A DNA stretch of 64,000 bases from Rhodovastum sp963714255 (GTDB taxonomy: Bacteria; Pseudomonadota; Alphaproteobacteria; Acetobacterales; Acetobacteraceae). Of this stretch, positions 7,354-16,618 are shown piece by piece; the first letter of the stretch is position 1, and every line of letters starts with the position of its first letter. The position numbers and the translations under genes were made by a program. Where the stretch lies: contig CAVQNU010000006.1 in the NCBI GenBank assembly GCA_963714255.1, positions 248,001 through 312,000 on the forward strand, read 5' to 3'. The notes under the pieces are model-generated. The model ran no database searches, was not told the origin of the DNA, and worked only from the letters and a program-made list of their open reading frames with translations.

Positions 7354-8565
7354 TCAGGACCTCCGTTTGACGCGAACGGCGTTGTCGCCCTCGATGTCTT
7401 CGGGGTGGGCTGCCACCACGCGTCCGTTTTTCACCACCCCGAACACCGGGATGTTCGGGGTGATCGCTTCGTGGTCGGTGATGCTGAACGGTTTATCGTA
7501 GACGGTGACAACGCCGTCCACCCGGGTCTGCAGGTTCTCCAGGGCGGCGCGGATCATGTTGCCGTTGGTGCTGCCAGCCTGGGTGATTGCGGCGGCCAGC
7601 AGCAGCATACTGTCGTAGCCTTGCGCCGCCGAGACCGGACTCGGAATTCGCTCGCGCCCGGTGGCGGTTTGGTAGGCCGCGATGAATGCTTTGCGCGTGG
7701 GCGTGGTCGGTGCCTGGATGAAGGTCTGCGGCATGGTGGCGCCGTCGGCATTGGTGCCGGCATTGTCGATGAAGCTGTCGTTGGACAGGGTCCAGCTTCC
7801 CACCATCGGCGGCTTCCAACCGAGCGCGGCCATGCCGTTGGCAATCCGCGCCAGCTCCGGCCCGAGGCCATAGGTGAGGATCACGTCGGCTTGCGCCTGC
7901 CTCGCCCGCAGCAATTGCGCGGTGATATCGGTGTCGCCGACATCGAATTTCTCCTCCGCCACCGGCCGCGCGCCGCGCGAAGCCAGGGCGCGTTCGAGAT
8001 CTTCGCGGCCCAGTTGGCCGTAGCTGCTGGAGTCGGCCAGGATGGCGGGTTTGCTGAAGCCACGGCGGGTGATTGCCTCGTCCACGATCATGGCGGACTG
8101 GATGGCGTCGTTGGCCGCGGTGCGGAAGATGAAGTTGGCCTTGTATGCCGGGGGACGGAACTGACGGGCGATCAGGGTGCCGGTGGCGACGTTGGTGATC
8201 ACCGGGATTTCCGCGTCCTGGTAGAAGCGCTGGGCGGTGAGCGCGACCGCGGTGTTGACGAAGCCGAGCGCGGCCACCACCCGCCCGATGGTGATCAGCT
8301 CCTGGGCGATGTTCACGGCGCCGTCGGTGCGGGCCTCATCATCGCGTTCCACCAGCAGGATCGGCCGGCCGAGCACGCCGCCGGCCCTGTTGATGTCCGC
8401 CGCGGCGAGCCGCACGCCGTCGCGCATCGATACGCCCATGGAGGCAGAGCCGCCGGTGAACGGGCCGGACAGGCCAATTCGGATGGGATCGGCGGCAGGG
8501 GCAGCGGGCGCGATCGCGAGGGCGGCGAGAGCAACGAGCAGCATTCTGCAGGCGAGACGCATCAT
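7354..8565 (-). CDS. LivK-type ABC substrate-binding protein
   Basis: This is a periplasmic binding protein of the branched-chain amino acid / amide family (type I fold), 403 residues. A signal peptide ends APAAPAADP. The mature part starts IRIGLSGPFTGGSASMG and contains AGGVLGRPILLVERDDE, both standard for the family. No Liv permease or ATPase gene is adjacent, so it is an orphan that would use a distant transporter or act as a sensor. The ATG at 8565 is chosen for the GAGGAA site 5 bases upstream; the upstream open frame is not protein-like. Confidence 0.88.
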   Translation of the reverse strand: MMRLACRMLLVALAALAIAPAAPAADPIRIGLSGPFTGGSASMGVSMRDGVRLAAADINRAGGVLGRPILLVERDDEARTDGAVNIAQELITIGRVVAALGFVNTAVALTAQRFYQDAEIPVITNVATGTLIARQFRPPAYKANFIFRTAANDAIQSAMIVDEAITRRGFSKPAILADSSSYGQLGREDLERALASRGARPVAEEKFDVGDTDITAQLLRARQAQADVILTYGLGPELARIANGMAALGWKPPMVGSWTLSNDSFIDNAGTNADGATMPQTFIQAPTTPTRKAFIAAYQTATGRERIPSPVSAAQGYDSMLLLAAAITQAGSTNGNMIRAALENLQTRVDGVVTVYDKPFSITDHEAITPNIPVFGVVKNGRVVAAHPEDIEGDNAVRVKRRS

Positions 8566-8954
8566 TCTTCCTCGGGACGACCTGTTGCAGGACGGGCCGG
8601 GCATGTCGGCCTGCCGGTGGTGCGAGAAGGCGGAAAGCAGCCGGGCGGGGCGAAGCGGCCCTTGCCGCTGCGCGCCGCCCAACTCGTGGCCGGCTTTGCC
8701 GCCAGCTTGGCGGGAGCGGGGAAAGAAAGGATGAATGGGCCGGCTGTGGCCGGGCGACGGACGGACAGGGCTCTCGTGCACCGCATTGTGACCCCGACCG
8801 CCGGTCACCCGCCGCGGCGCGGCTGGCGGCATGGCCGGAATCCCATGGAACGTTGCGAACGCTGAAATTATTTATAGTGACGTAAGTGAGCCGTCTGATC
8901 CGTGGCCGCAATAGCCGGCCGGCCAAAAGGCGCGACCGGCGAGGGGGAACAAGC
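8566..8954. other. divergent intergenic region, no gene
   Basis: These 389 bases lie between the divergent LivK-like and ABM genes. An AT-rich patch (GAAATTATTTATAGTGACG, about 8864-8882) stands out from the GC-rich surroundings and probably belongs to the promoter of the ABM gene. I see no convincing small ORF. Confidence 0.5.
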
Positions 8955-9659
8955 ATGCGCGCCTGTCCATGGCTGGCAATAGCGGCACCCGTGCTGTGGC
9001 TCGCGGTTTCGGCCGGCGGGATGCTTGCCGTGCCGGCGGCGCCCGCACGGGCCGCGCCAGCGGGCGGCCCCGCGCCGGTTGTCCAGTCCGCTGATGCCGA
9101 GGATGCGCCGATCACGGTGGTGGTGGTGCGGCACGCAAGGCCGGGCTGCGCGGCGGTGTTCGAAAAGCTGGTCCATGATATGTTCCAAGTCCGCAACCAA
9201 ATCCCCGGCCATCTCAGCACCGATTTCGTCCGCCCGACCGAACCCAACAGCACCGCCTACACCATCATCTTCAAGTTCGACCGGATGAGCCATTACCAGC
9301 AATGGCTGGACAGTCCGGAGCGGGTGGTATGGCTGGAGCGCGTGGCGCAATTCACCGAGGGGGCGCCGGCATACCAGTATCATCCCGGCCTGGAAGCCTG
9401 GGTGACGCTGCCCGACGAACCGGGAGGTCGTTCACCGGACAAATACAAGACGGTGGCCGTCACCTGGCTCGCGATCTATCCGCTGGCGCTGGGCGTATCG
9501 ACGGTGATTGCGCCCATTACGACCGGCTGGTCGCCGGTGGCTGGCATCGCGCTGCTCACCGGCATCGTGGTGCCAACTCTGGGCTACGGACTGATGCCGG
9601 TCATGACCTGGCTGTTCCGGGACTGGCTGTATCCGCCCGCCCCTGAGTGCCAGAGCTGA
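8955..9659 (+). CDS. exported ABM-domain protein with C-terminal membrane segments (copy 1)
   Basis: The product is 234 residues. A signal-like hydrophobic segment ending RAAPA is followed by an antibiotic-biosynthesis-monooxygenase (ABM, dimeric alpha-beta barrel) domain at about residues 50-150, with VVVVRHARPGCAAVFEKLV and TAYTIIFKFDRMSHYQQWL. Two hydrophobic stretches follow and the protein ends in FRDWLYPPAPECQS. ABM proteins oxidise aromatic or quinone compounds or act as sensors; a membrane-attached form like this is unusual. A GAGGGGG ribosome site precedes the ATG. The next gene is its paralogue. Confidence 0.75.
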   Translation: MRACPWLAIAAPVLWLAVSAGGMLAVPAAPARAAPAGGPAPVVQSADAEDAPITVVVVRHARPGCAAVFEKLVHDMFQVRNQIPGHLSTDFVRPTEPNSTAYTIIFKFDRMSHYQQWLDSPERVVWLERVAQFTEGAPAYQYHPGLEAWVTLPDEPGGRSPDKYKTVAVTWLAIYPLALGVSTVIAPITTGWSPVAGIALLTGIVVPTLGYGLMPVMTWLFRDWLYPPAPECQS

Positions 9660-9842
9660 GCCACCGGGATTGCCGCGGCGCGGGTGCGGTGGCCGCCCCC
9701 GCAATGTCCGGAATTCGTTGGAATGTCGGGGCGGATGCACATAATTTGCGCCGCGATGCTTGCCGAGATCGGTTCCGTGCGGCGGATATCCGCGATCACG
9801 CCTGTGCCGGCCTGAACCCGGCGAATGATGAAAGGGCGACGC

Positions 9843-10544
9843 ATGCGAACGCGTTTACCTCCGCGACGCGCGGCATGGGCGGTGCCGCTTGCCCTCTCGG
9901 CGTTCTGCCTGCTGGCCGTGCCGGCTGCGGGAGCGCCGCACGCCCAGCCGGCCGAGGGCGCCGCGCCGGCGCCCCGCATCGCGGACGCACCGCTCACCGT
10001 GGCGGTGACGCGCTATGTCAGGCCAGGCTGCGAGGTGCGTTTCGAGGCGCTGATCCGCGAGACGTTTCAAAGCGGCGATCTGCTCGCCGGCCGGATCAGC
10101 ACGGAATTCCTGCCGCCGGCCGAACCCAACAGCCACGCCTATACGGTCATCTACCGCTTCAACGGAACCGCCCAGTACGGCGAATGGCTGAAGTCGCCGG
10201 AGCGGGCCGTGTGGCTCGAGCGCTCGGCGCCGCTGGTCGATGGTCCGCCGCAGTTCCAGTACCGGTCCGGCCTGGAAGTCTGGCTGACGCCGCCCGACGA
10301 GCCGGGCTACCGCGCCCCGGCGCCCTATAAGACGATGGCCCTCAACTTTCTCACCATCTATCCGGTGACGATGATCCTGACCACGGCGCTCGGGCCGGTT
10401 ACGGCTGGCTGGTCGCCGCTCGCGGCGGTCGCGCTCAGGACCGGCATCATGGTGTCGGCGGTGGGCTACGGCGTCATGCCTTATGTGAGTTCGTTTTTCC
10501 GCGAGTGGCTATTCCCGCCCGTCAACGAGTGCCGCGCCGGCTAA
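9843..10544 (+). CDS. exported ABM-domain protein with C-terminal membrane segments (copy 2)
   Basis: This is a tandem paralogue of the preceding gene, 233 residues with the same order: signal-like segment (ending AAGAPHA), ABM domain with VAVTRYVRPGCEVRFEALI and HAYTVIYRFNGTAQYGEWL, two hydrophobic segments and a terminal FREWLFPPVNECRAG. The shared motifs SPERxVWLER, PDEPG, YKT and GYGxMP show a duplication. I chose the ATG at 9843, preceded by AAAGGG; ATG 9825 is also possible. The 183 bases between the copies hold no gene. Confidence 0.75.
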   Translation: MRTRLPPRRAAWAVPLALSAFCLLAVPAAGAPHAQPAEGAAPAPRIADAPLTVAVTRYVRPGCEVRFEALIRETFQSGDLLAGRISTEFLPPAEPNSHAYTVIYRFNGTAQYGEWLKSPERAVWLERSAPLVDGPPQFQYRSGLEVWLTPPDEPGYRAPAPYKTMALNFLTIYPVTMILTTALGPVTAGWSPLAAVALRTGIMVSAVGYGVMPYVSSFFREWLFPPVNECRAG

Positions 10545-10555
10545 CCCGGTTGCCG

Positions 10556-12337
10556 TCACGAGGGCGGCGCCGGGGCACGGCGGTCGTCGAATTGCAGGGC
10601 GGCCAGACGGGCATACAGGCCGTTCTCGCGCACCAGGCTGTCATGCGTGCCGGTGGCGACCACCGCGCCGTCCTGCAGCACGACGATCCGCCCGGCGCGG
10701 CGGACGGTGGCCAGCCGGTGGGCGATGACCAGCGTGGTCCGGCCCGATGACAGGCGGGAAATCGCCTGCTGCACGTCGCGCTCGGATTCGGCATCGAGCG
10801 CGCTGGTCGCCTCGTCCAGCAGCAGTACCGGGGCGTCGCGCAGGATGGCGCGCGCAATGGCGATGCGCTGGCGCTGGCCGCCGGACAGGCGCACGCCCTT
10901 CTCGCCCAGGAACGTGTCGTAGCCCTCGGGCAGGGTGTCGATGAAGCCGCAGGCGGCGGCGCTCGCGGCGGCGCGCACCGCGGCATCGGGGGCTTCCGGG
11001 CGGCCGTAGCGGATGTTGGTCCAGACATCGGCCGAGAAAATCACCGGGTCCTGCGGCACCAGGCCGATCCGGCCGCGGATTTCGGCCGGATCGGCGGCGG
11101 CGACATCGACGCCGTCCAGCATGACGCGGCCGGATTGCGGGTCGTAGAAGCGCAGCAGCAACTGGAACACGGTGGTTTTGCCGGCGCCGGACGGGCCGAC
11201 CAGGGCGACGGTCTCGCCGGGGTCCACGCGCAGGTCGAAGCCGCGCAGCGCCGGCGGGTCCGGCCGGGCGGGGTAGGCGAAGCGGACATTCTCGAAGGCG
11301 ACGCTGCCGCGCGCCGGGCGGGGCAGCGCGACCGGGCGGGGCGGGGCGGCGATGGTCGGGCGCTCGGCGAGCAATTCCAGCAGCCGCTCGGCCGCCCCCG
11401 CGGCGCGCTGCAGCTCCCCCCACAGCTCGCTGATGCCCGACAGGGAGGTCGCCAGCACGATGGCATAGAACACGAAGGCCGACAGCTCGCCCGCGGTCAT
11501 GCGCCCGGCCAGCACCTCGCGCCCGCCCAGCCACAGGCTGAGCGTAATGGCGCCGAAGCCGAGTAGAATCACAATCAGAATCAACACCGAGCGGATGCGC
11601 ACGCGGGCGATCGCCGCCTCCACCGAGCGCTGCACGCGGGCGGCGAAGGCGGCGCGGTCGAGACCTTCGTGCACGAAGGCCTGCACGGTGCGCAGCGCGT
11701 TCAGCGTCTCCTCGGCGCTGGCGCCGAGATCGGCCACCCGGTCCTGGGCGGTGCGCGAGGCGCGCTTCTCGCGCCGGCCGAACAGCACCAGCGGGCCGAC
11801 CACCAGCGGGATCACGGCGAGCACGATGAGGGTGAGCTTGGGGCTGGTGGCGATCAGCATGGCCAGCGCACCGATCAGGATGATCACCGCACGCAGCCAT
11901 TGCGATATCGCCGAGCCGACCAGGGATTGCAGCAGCGAAGTATCGGCGGCCAGGCGCGACAGCAACTCGCCGGTGCGGGCGGTTTCGTAGAAGGCGGGCG
12001 ACAGCGTGAGCAGCCGGTCGAAGGCGGCGCGGCGCAGATCGGCAGCGACCCGCTCGCCGAGCCAGGAGACCAGGTAGAAGCGCAGCGTGGTGGCGCCGGC
12101 CAGCGCCGCGACCACCACGAACATCAGCAAGGCGGCACCGTCCAGCCCGTCGGGGCTGCCGCCGGCGAAGCCGTGGTCGATCAGGCGGCGCACGCCCTGG
12201 CCGAGCAGCAGCACCAGGGAAGCGGCGAGCAGCAGGGCGAGCACGGCGGCGGCGATGCGCGGGCGGTAGGGACGCAGGAAGGGCAGCAGCCCGCGCATGA
12301 CGGCGATGGTCGGTGGGCGCGTGCGGGGATTGGGCAA
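10556..12337 (-). CDS. MsbA/LmrA-type ABC exporter (fused membrane and ATPase domains)
   Basis: This half-transporter has 593 residues. Six membrane helices occupy about residues 1-310 (first near RIAAAVLALLLAASLVLLL) and the ATPase domain lies at about 340-580. Walker A is GPSGAGKTT, the signature is LSGGQRQRIAIARAI, Walker B is VLLLDEATSALDAES and the H-loop is VIAHRLATV. It probably works as a homodimer exporting a lipid or hydrophobic compound; the substrate cannot be read from sequence. The start is TTG at 12337 with GGAG seven bases upstream; ATG at 12298 is the alternative. It is convergent with the second ABM gene. Confidence 0.9.
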   Translation of the reverse strand: MPNPRTRPPTIAVMRGLLPFLRPYRPRIAAAVLALLLAASLVLLLGQGVRRLIDHGFAGGSPDGLDGAALLMFVVVAALAGATTLRFYLVSWLGERVAADLRRAAFDRLLTLSPAFYETARTGELLSRLAADTSLLQSLVGSAISQWLRAVIILIGALAMLIATSPKLTLIVLAVIPLVVGPLVLFGRREKRASRTAQDRVADLGASAEETLNALRTVQAFVHEGLDRAAFAARVQRSVEAAIARVRIRSVLILIVILLGFGAITLSLWLGGREVLAGRMTAGELSAFVFYAIVLATSLSGISELWGELQRAAGAAERLLELLAERPTIAAPPRPVALPRPARGSVAFENVRFAYPARPDPPALRGFDLRVDPGETVALVGPSGAGKTTVFQLLLRFYDPQSGRVMLDGVDVAAADPAEIRGRIGLVPQDPVIFSADVWTNIRYGRPEAPDAAVRAAASAAACGFIDTLPEGYDTFLGEKGVRLSGGQRQRIAIARAILRDAPVLLLDEATSALDAESERDVQQAISRLSSGRTTLVIAHRLATVRRAGRIVVLQDGAVVATGTHDSLVRENGLYARLAALQFDDRRAPAPPS

Positions 12338-12381
12338 GGGGATGCTCCGGGGGATCTTGCGAATGTCGGGACGCCGGGGCT

Positions 12382-12426
12382 GGCTTCAAGCAAGGCCAGG
12401 GCAGAGCCCTGGCCTTGCTTGAAGCC
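12382..12426. repeat. 21-bp perfect palindromic repeat-family hairpin
   Basis: Arms 12382-12402 and 12406-12426 are perfectly complementary around AGA. The core is the GGCCAGGGCAGAGCCCTGGCC of the dispersed family. It lies upstream of both flanking genes, so it is not an ordinary terminator here. Confidence 0.7.
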
Positions 12427-12501
12427 ACCGCCCGAGACGCGTGACAGCCCAGCGCCTTTGCGGGTACACTCGCCCATCTGATTCCATCGAGGAGCACCCC
12501 C

Positions 12502-12820
12502 ATGATCAATCCGCTTCGCGCCGCGGCACTCGCCGCTGCGCTCGTTGCCGGTACCACCGCCCTGCCCGCGCCGGCGGCAGCCGAACTCGTTCGTGCGCAC
12601 CGCCGTTCCGGTGGTGCTGTGGGCGGCGACCGGCGCGGTGGTCGGCGCGGTGGTCTGGCCGTCGCTGTTCCCCGCCGCGGTTACCGCTACCACCGCCGCG
12701 GTCGGCGCCACTGCCGCCGCGACTCGGCCGATCGTGTGGACCTGGGAATCGTTCCAGACAACGCGCGCCGCGGTCGGTGCGGGGATCGGCGCGCTTCTCG
12801 GTTACAGCATCGCCCCCTGA
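12502..12820 (+). CDS. small exported/membrane protein, apparent +1 frameshift
   Basis: The ATG at 12502 has a strong GAGGAG site and starts a clean signal peptide (MINPLRAAALAAALVAG, ending APAAAE). After about codon 28 that frame becomes Arg-rich, while the next frame continues sensibly as RTAVPVVLWAATGAVVGAVV and on to GAGIGALLGYSIAP, ending at 12820. The span is 319 bases, one more than a multiple of three. Dropping one T near 12589 would join the parts as AELVVRTAVPVVLW, giving a 105-residue glycine-rich membrane protein. The cause is either sequence error or genuine decay. No family is recognised. Confidence 0.5.
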
Positions 12821-12983
12821 GGCGGTTGATCCGGGCACCGCGAACCCGGCAGGCCGCGCCGATGCGATGCCGCAAATCTTCACGCCGCGGGATATGCCCG
12901 CGGCGTAAGGATGTTTGGCATCTGCGGGCGCATTGTTTTCAGTTTGCAGCGGGGGACGTCGTGTTGGGACGGATCGGACGGGC

Positions 12984-14072
12984 ATGAAGCGGGCCGATGT
13001 GCTGGTTATGGGCGGCGCGATGTTCGCGGCAAGCGGTGCGCTGGTGCTGCTGGACACCGCCGTGACATCGGTGTCCGAACCTCCCTTCACCCACCCACCG
13101 GCGGCAGCGGTGGCGGCACCGGAGCCGGCATTCACCTTGCCGTCGGTGCCGGGCACGAGCAGCGGGGTTTTCGAGAGCGAAAGCAAGCAGGTTCCCCTGC
13201 CGCCCGGCAATTGGGTGACGATGCGCCGGGTCGTGGCGCCGGTCGGCCCGGTGGTGGGCGACGGCAATGCGCCGGTGGTCAGCACGGTGCTGGTGCGCCT
13301 GCACGGGCACCGGGTGGACGCGGCGATGCTCGTGCAGGTGAACCCGCCCAACTCCACCTCGCATTGGGGCCTGGCCAGGGGCTGCGAACGCCAGGACTTC
13401 TACTATGCGCAGGTCCTTTATTCCTCCGACCATGACGGTGCCTGCTCCTACGTGACCTACGTCACACCGTGGGCGGCCAGTGCGCCGATGGTCGACGATG
13501 CCTGGCGCCTGTCGATGCAGGACGCGGTCGACAATGGATGGGACGTGCCGCAGCAATGGCTGGAAGCGGTCTACCGCGTGACCGATCCGGTGGACGCGCT
13601 GCAGGTGCGCTACCTGTTCGATCCGGCGCAGGGCGAACCGCTGCAGAAAGAGATCACCGAAGACGAGGTCGCGCGTCTGGTGGGGTGGAGCCGGGCATCA
13701 TGGCCGGCGGTCCAGTCCGGTTTCCGGGGTCGCCTGAAGCCCGGGCGCGGCGACGGGCTGGCGGCGTGGACGGCGGTGCGGGTGGAGCCGGTGCCGCCGT
13801 GGCAGCACGCCAAGCCGCCGCCGCCGCTGGACCGGGCCGCGTTGAAAACCCTGAGCTACCAGATGGTCGGCTCGCTGACCAACTTTGCCGTGACCTATGC
13901 CTACCTGGGCAGCCTGGCCGCCGCGAGCACGCTGTCGGTGGCCGCGTCGGTGGTCAGCGGCGCGATGATTTATGTGGAAGACCTGGCCTGGAGCTTCGTG
14001 CCCGATCCGGCGCGGCCATGGTCGGACCTGCCCGGTGCCGGTTTGGAGCAACCCGGGCCGGCGGGCTCGTAG
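12984..14072 (+). CDS. unknown exported domain fused to a C-terminal DUF2061 domain
   Basis: The product is 362 residues. It has an N-terminal hydrophobic anchor (about residues 8-28), a Pro/Ala stretch, and a middle domain of about 220 residues that I do not recognise, with Cys in ARGCERQDFYY and GACSYVTYV. At about residues 290-335 lies a DUF2061-type membrane segment (KTLSYQMVGSLTNFAVTYAY ... IYVEDLAWSF). DUF2061 normally stands alone as a protein of about 70 residues. The start is ATG 12984 (weak GGACGGG site). No functional prediction is made. Confidence 0.65.
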   Translation: MKRADVLVMGGAMFAASGALVLLDTAVTSVSEPPFTHPPAAAVAAPEPAFTLPSVPGTSSGVFESESKQVPLPPGNWVTMRRVVAPVGPVVGDGNAPVVSTVLVRLHGHRVDAAMLVQVNPPNSTSHWGLARGCERQDFYYAQVLYSSDHDGACSYVTYVTPWAASAPMVDDAWRLSMQDAVDNGWDVPQQWLEAVYRVTDPVDALQVRYLFDPAQGEPLQKEITEDEVARLVGWSRASWPAVQSGFRGRLKPGRGDGLAAWTAVRVEPVPPWQHAKPPPPLDRAALKTLSYQMVGSLTNFAVTYAYLGSLAAASTLSVAASVVSGAMIYVEDLAWSFVPDPARPWSDLPGAGLEQPGPAGS

Positions 14073-14149
14073 CGGCAATCACGCGGAGGCCGGCCGGTAT
14101 CCCACGACTGGCCGGACCCGTCCGCGGCGCGTAGCAACGCCGGCCTGGA

Positions 14150-14617
14150 TCAATGGCGCTCGTCGGTCAGGGTGAACTCGACCGAGGCTGGCTTGGCGTC
14201 CTTGCTTTCCAGCGTGAACGGGCCCCAGTGCCAGGTTTTGCCCGGGCCGTTTTCGAAGGTCACATGCAGCCTGGCCTCTTTCACCACCCAGTGCTCGTCG
14301 CCTTTCGGCGTGATGGTGAAGGTGATGCGACTGCCCTTCAGCTTGTCGGCGGTCGCCGCCCTGGCGCGGTTGAGCCACAGCGTCATGCTGGTGCCGGGCC
14401 TCACGTCCAGCTTGTTGTCGAGCACACGTTCGAGGATTTTGCCGTCGGCATTGCTGACCGTGACGGTGAGCACGCAGGCTTCGTCCTTGCCGTCGTCCCC
14501 GGTACTGAATTGCACGCTGGCGTTTTTGAGCACGCGCGGCACCTCGGCCTGCGCGGCCCCGGCCAGCAGCATTGTTCCGAGCAGGCAGGCGAAGGGCACG
14601 GTGGCACGGCAAGTCAT
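14150..14617 (-). CDS. exported protein of unknown function
   Basis: The product is 155 residues, with a signal peptide (ACLLGTMLLAGAAQAE) cleaved around residue 25. The mature part is mostly predicted beta strand (FTITPKGDEHWVV, ARLHVTFENG, TWHWGPFTLES), suggesting a small beta-sandwich in the periplasm. It contains one mature Cys. No family is recognised. It stands alone: the plus-strand DUF2061 gene converges on it and 304 empty bases precede it. Confidence 0.65.
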   Translation of the reverse strand: MTCRATVPFACLLGTMLLAGAAQAEVPRVLKNASVQFSTGDDGKDEACVLTVTVSNADGKILERVLDNKLDVRPGTSMTLWLNRARAATADKLKGSRITFTITPKGDEHWVVKEARLHVTFENGPGKTWHWGPFTLESKDAKPASVEFTLTDERH

Positions 14618-14921
14618 TATGCTTTGGCCATTTCTGAAAGTGGCAACACGCAGAGCCGAAGCTTCCGCAGACGGTCGGGTCCGCGACTTGCCGGCATCCG
14701 GGCCTGGCGATGGTGTTACGCCGTCGCCGGCGGATCATCCCCTGCGGTATTCCGGACGGCGCACGATGCGGCAATCGTGCCGGCTGCATTGTGTGTGGCC
14801 CATGCGCACAACGCATTGGCGCGTCGGCGGCATGGGCCACGGAGGTGTGACGGTTGTCTAGTCTGACGATTGTCTCGTTTTCAGTGCCGCCGTCGCGATC
14901 CGCTGCGCGGCGGCGGGATGG
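14618..14921. other. intergenic region, no gene seen
   Basis: These 304 bases lie between two minus-strand genes. They should hold the promoter of the exported protein at 14150-14617. I see no convincing ORF, repeat copy or RNA structure. Confidence 0.4.
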
Positions 14922-15212
14922 TCAGGTCTTGGGCGCGGTGATGTGCAGCTCGAGCTGATTGCCCGAGTACCAGAAATCGCCGAGGTAGCCGCCGATCACC
15001 GCACCGGCGATCAGGCCGAGGCGGGTGGGAATGGCAACCTGGAACACCAGGGCGCCGACGACCACACCGGCGCCGATCGCCAGCAGTTGCGCCGGGCGCA
15101 TAACGATCAGCTGTTCGCTGGCCGGCGCCGGGGCTGCCGGTGTTTGGGCGCTGGCCACGGCCGGCACCAGCAGGCTGAGGGCCAGGACGCCAGAGCAGAC
15201 AGTATTACGCAT
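14922..15212 (-). CDS. small exported glycine-rich membrane protein
   Basis: The product is 96 residues. A signal peptide (ending AVASAQ) and an Ala/Pro spacer lead to a hydrophobic glycine-rich segment, AIGAGVVVGALVFQVAI ... LIAGAVIGGYLG, resembling a glycine zipper, and a short polar tail. I chose the ATG at 15212 for its strong AAGGAGG site. It resembles in style the small proteins at 12502 and 18819-19471, but I cannot prove homology. Its function is unknown. Confidence 0.65.
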   Translation of the reverse strand: MRNTVCSGVLALSLLVPAVASAQTPAAPAPASEQLIVMRPAQLLAIGAGVVVGALVFQVAIPTRLGLIAGAVIGGYLGDFWYSGNQLELHITAPKT

Positions 15213-15409
15213 CGTCAACCTCCTTGGGGCGAGCCGCCGCACGACCGCATCGTGCCAGCCGGGTTTCAGCGTAATTGTGGCTCATTCTTGCTGCCGATAC
15301 AACACGGGTGCTGGAACCGGGGCATATGTGACGGCGACTTGTTGCGATGTCGCGACTGACGCTTATGGCCTGGCCGCACGGACCGCAAACCCGGGCTGTC
15401 GTTAGGAAA

Positions 15410-16585
15410 TCAGAACCGTCTGGTCAGCCCGCCGTCTACCGGATCGACCCAGAACAGCACCACCGCCAGCGCCTGCCGCGGCGGATCGGCGCTGTGCACG
15501 GCGAGGGCTGTGTCGAGCGCGCGGGCGGTGCCGTCGCGCTCGCCACGCGCGGCCAGAACCTGACCGAGATAGCGGTGGCCGGCCTCGTTCAGCGGCGCCT
15601 GCGCGGCGACGCTGCGGAAATGCGCCTCCGCCGCCGCGAGGTCGCCGCTGCCCCAGGCGACCAGCCCCTCGACGAGAAGGCGATTGATGGCGAACCCGGG
15701 CAGTTCGGCGACGGTAACGGTCTCCTTCGCCTGCTTCAGGAACGCCGCTGCCAGCGCCGGCTGTTTGCCGGCCAGGGCGAGGACGGCCTGGTTGAGCGCC
15801 ACCTCCACCTGCACTGCCGGCCGCACCCCGGGAATCTCCCCGGCGGCCCGGTAGGCGGCGTGGGCGCCGGCCATATCGTTTTCGGCGAGGTCGACCAGGC
15901 CGAGAATGTTGTAGAGCAGCGCGCGCTGCGAGGCCTCCTCGGATTTCCACGGGCGGGCCAGGGCGCGGGCGACGGTCTGCCTGGTCCGCGTGAACCCGTC
16001 GGCACTGCCTTCGGTGCCGCTGAGGAAATGCGACAGCGCGACGTGATATGGGGCAACCCGTTCCATCGTCCATTGCGCCGCGTGGCGGACCAGCGTCACC
16101 GGATCGCCGTCTTCCTGGGCGAGCCGCGCCTGCACCGGATCGGCCTGCGGCTGCGAGACGACCAGCACGATCTGCAGCGGCTGCGCATCGTTGCCGGCGG
16201 GTTTGGGAGTTGGCCCCTCGTCGCGGTCGGGCTTGCCCCGGCCAGGCATGATGGCTGCGACCACGGCGAGCCGGTCGACGCCGAACTGCGTTTGCAGCGC
16301 CGCCACGGCGGTATCGAGGCTGAGCGGTTGAACGATGGCCGAGAGCAGGTTCGGCTGCGAGTGGATGCGCATGGTGGGCGCGGGAATGACCGAGTCGCCG
16401 CGGATGATGCGGGCGGCCTCGGAGGAGAACACTTCCTCGGCGACCGGCTCGTTGAAGCCTTTCTCCTGCAGCGCGGCGGGCACGTTGATCTGCAGGCTGA
16501 GCGTGTCCCGGTAGATTACTGCCTCGCCGGCGACGGCGCTGAGGAAGAGTCCGACCAGGATGGCGAGGGTGGTGAGCTCGGGCAT
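15410..16585 (-). CDS. TPR-like membrane-anchored protein (copy 2 of cluster)
   Basis: The product is 391 residues. An N-terminal hydrophobic anchor (LAILVGLFLSAVAGEAVIY) is followed by an extracytoplasmic region. About residues 205-370 form helical, Ala-rich TPR-like repeats (ALLYNILGLVDLAENDMAGA; RYLGQVLAARGERDGTARAL). Its N-terminal half parallels the protein at 23170-24349 (anchor, then a segment reading TAVAALQTQFGVD here and TVAYAVQAQFGFQ there), so the two look like diverged paralogues at opposite ends of the same cluster. The ATG at 16585 is chosen; the upstream frame lies in a repeat. It is the last gene of the minus-strand cluster. Confidence 0.6.
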   Translation of the reverse strand: MPELTTLAILVGLFLSAVAGEAVIYRDTLSLQINVPAALQEKGFNEPVAEEVFSSEAARIIRGDSVIPAPTMRIHSQPNLLSAIVQPLSLDTAVAALQTQFGVDRLAVVAAIMPGRGKPDRDEGPTPKPAGNDAQPLQIVLVVSQPQADPVQARLAQEDGDPVTLVRHAAQWTMERVAPYHVALSHFLSGTEGSADGFTRTRQTVARALARPWKSEEASQRALLYNILGLVDLAENDMAGAHAAYRAAGEIPGVRPAVQVEVALNQAVLALAGKQPALAAAFLKQAKETVTVAELPGFAINRLLVEGLVAWGSGDLAAAEAHFRSVAAQAPLNEAGHRYLGQVLAARGERDGTARALDTALAVHSADPPRQALAVVLFWVDPVDGGLTRRF

Positions 16586-16618
16586 GGGGCGGTGTTCCCG
16601 GGTTGGTGGATTCGCCAG

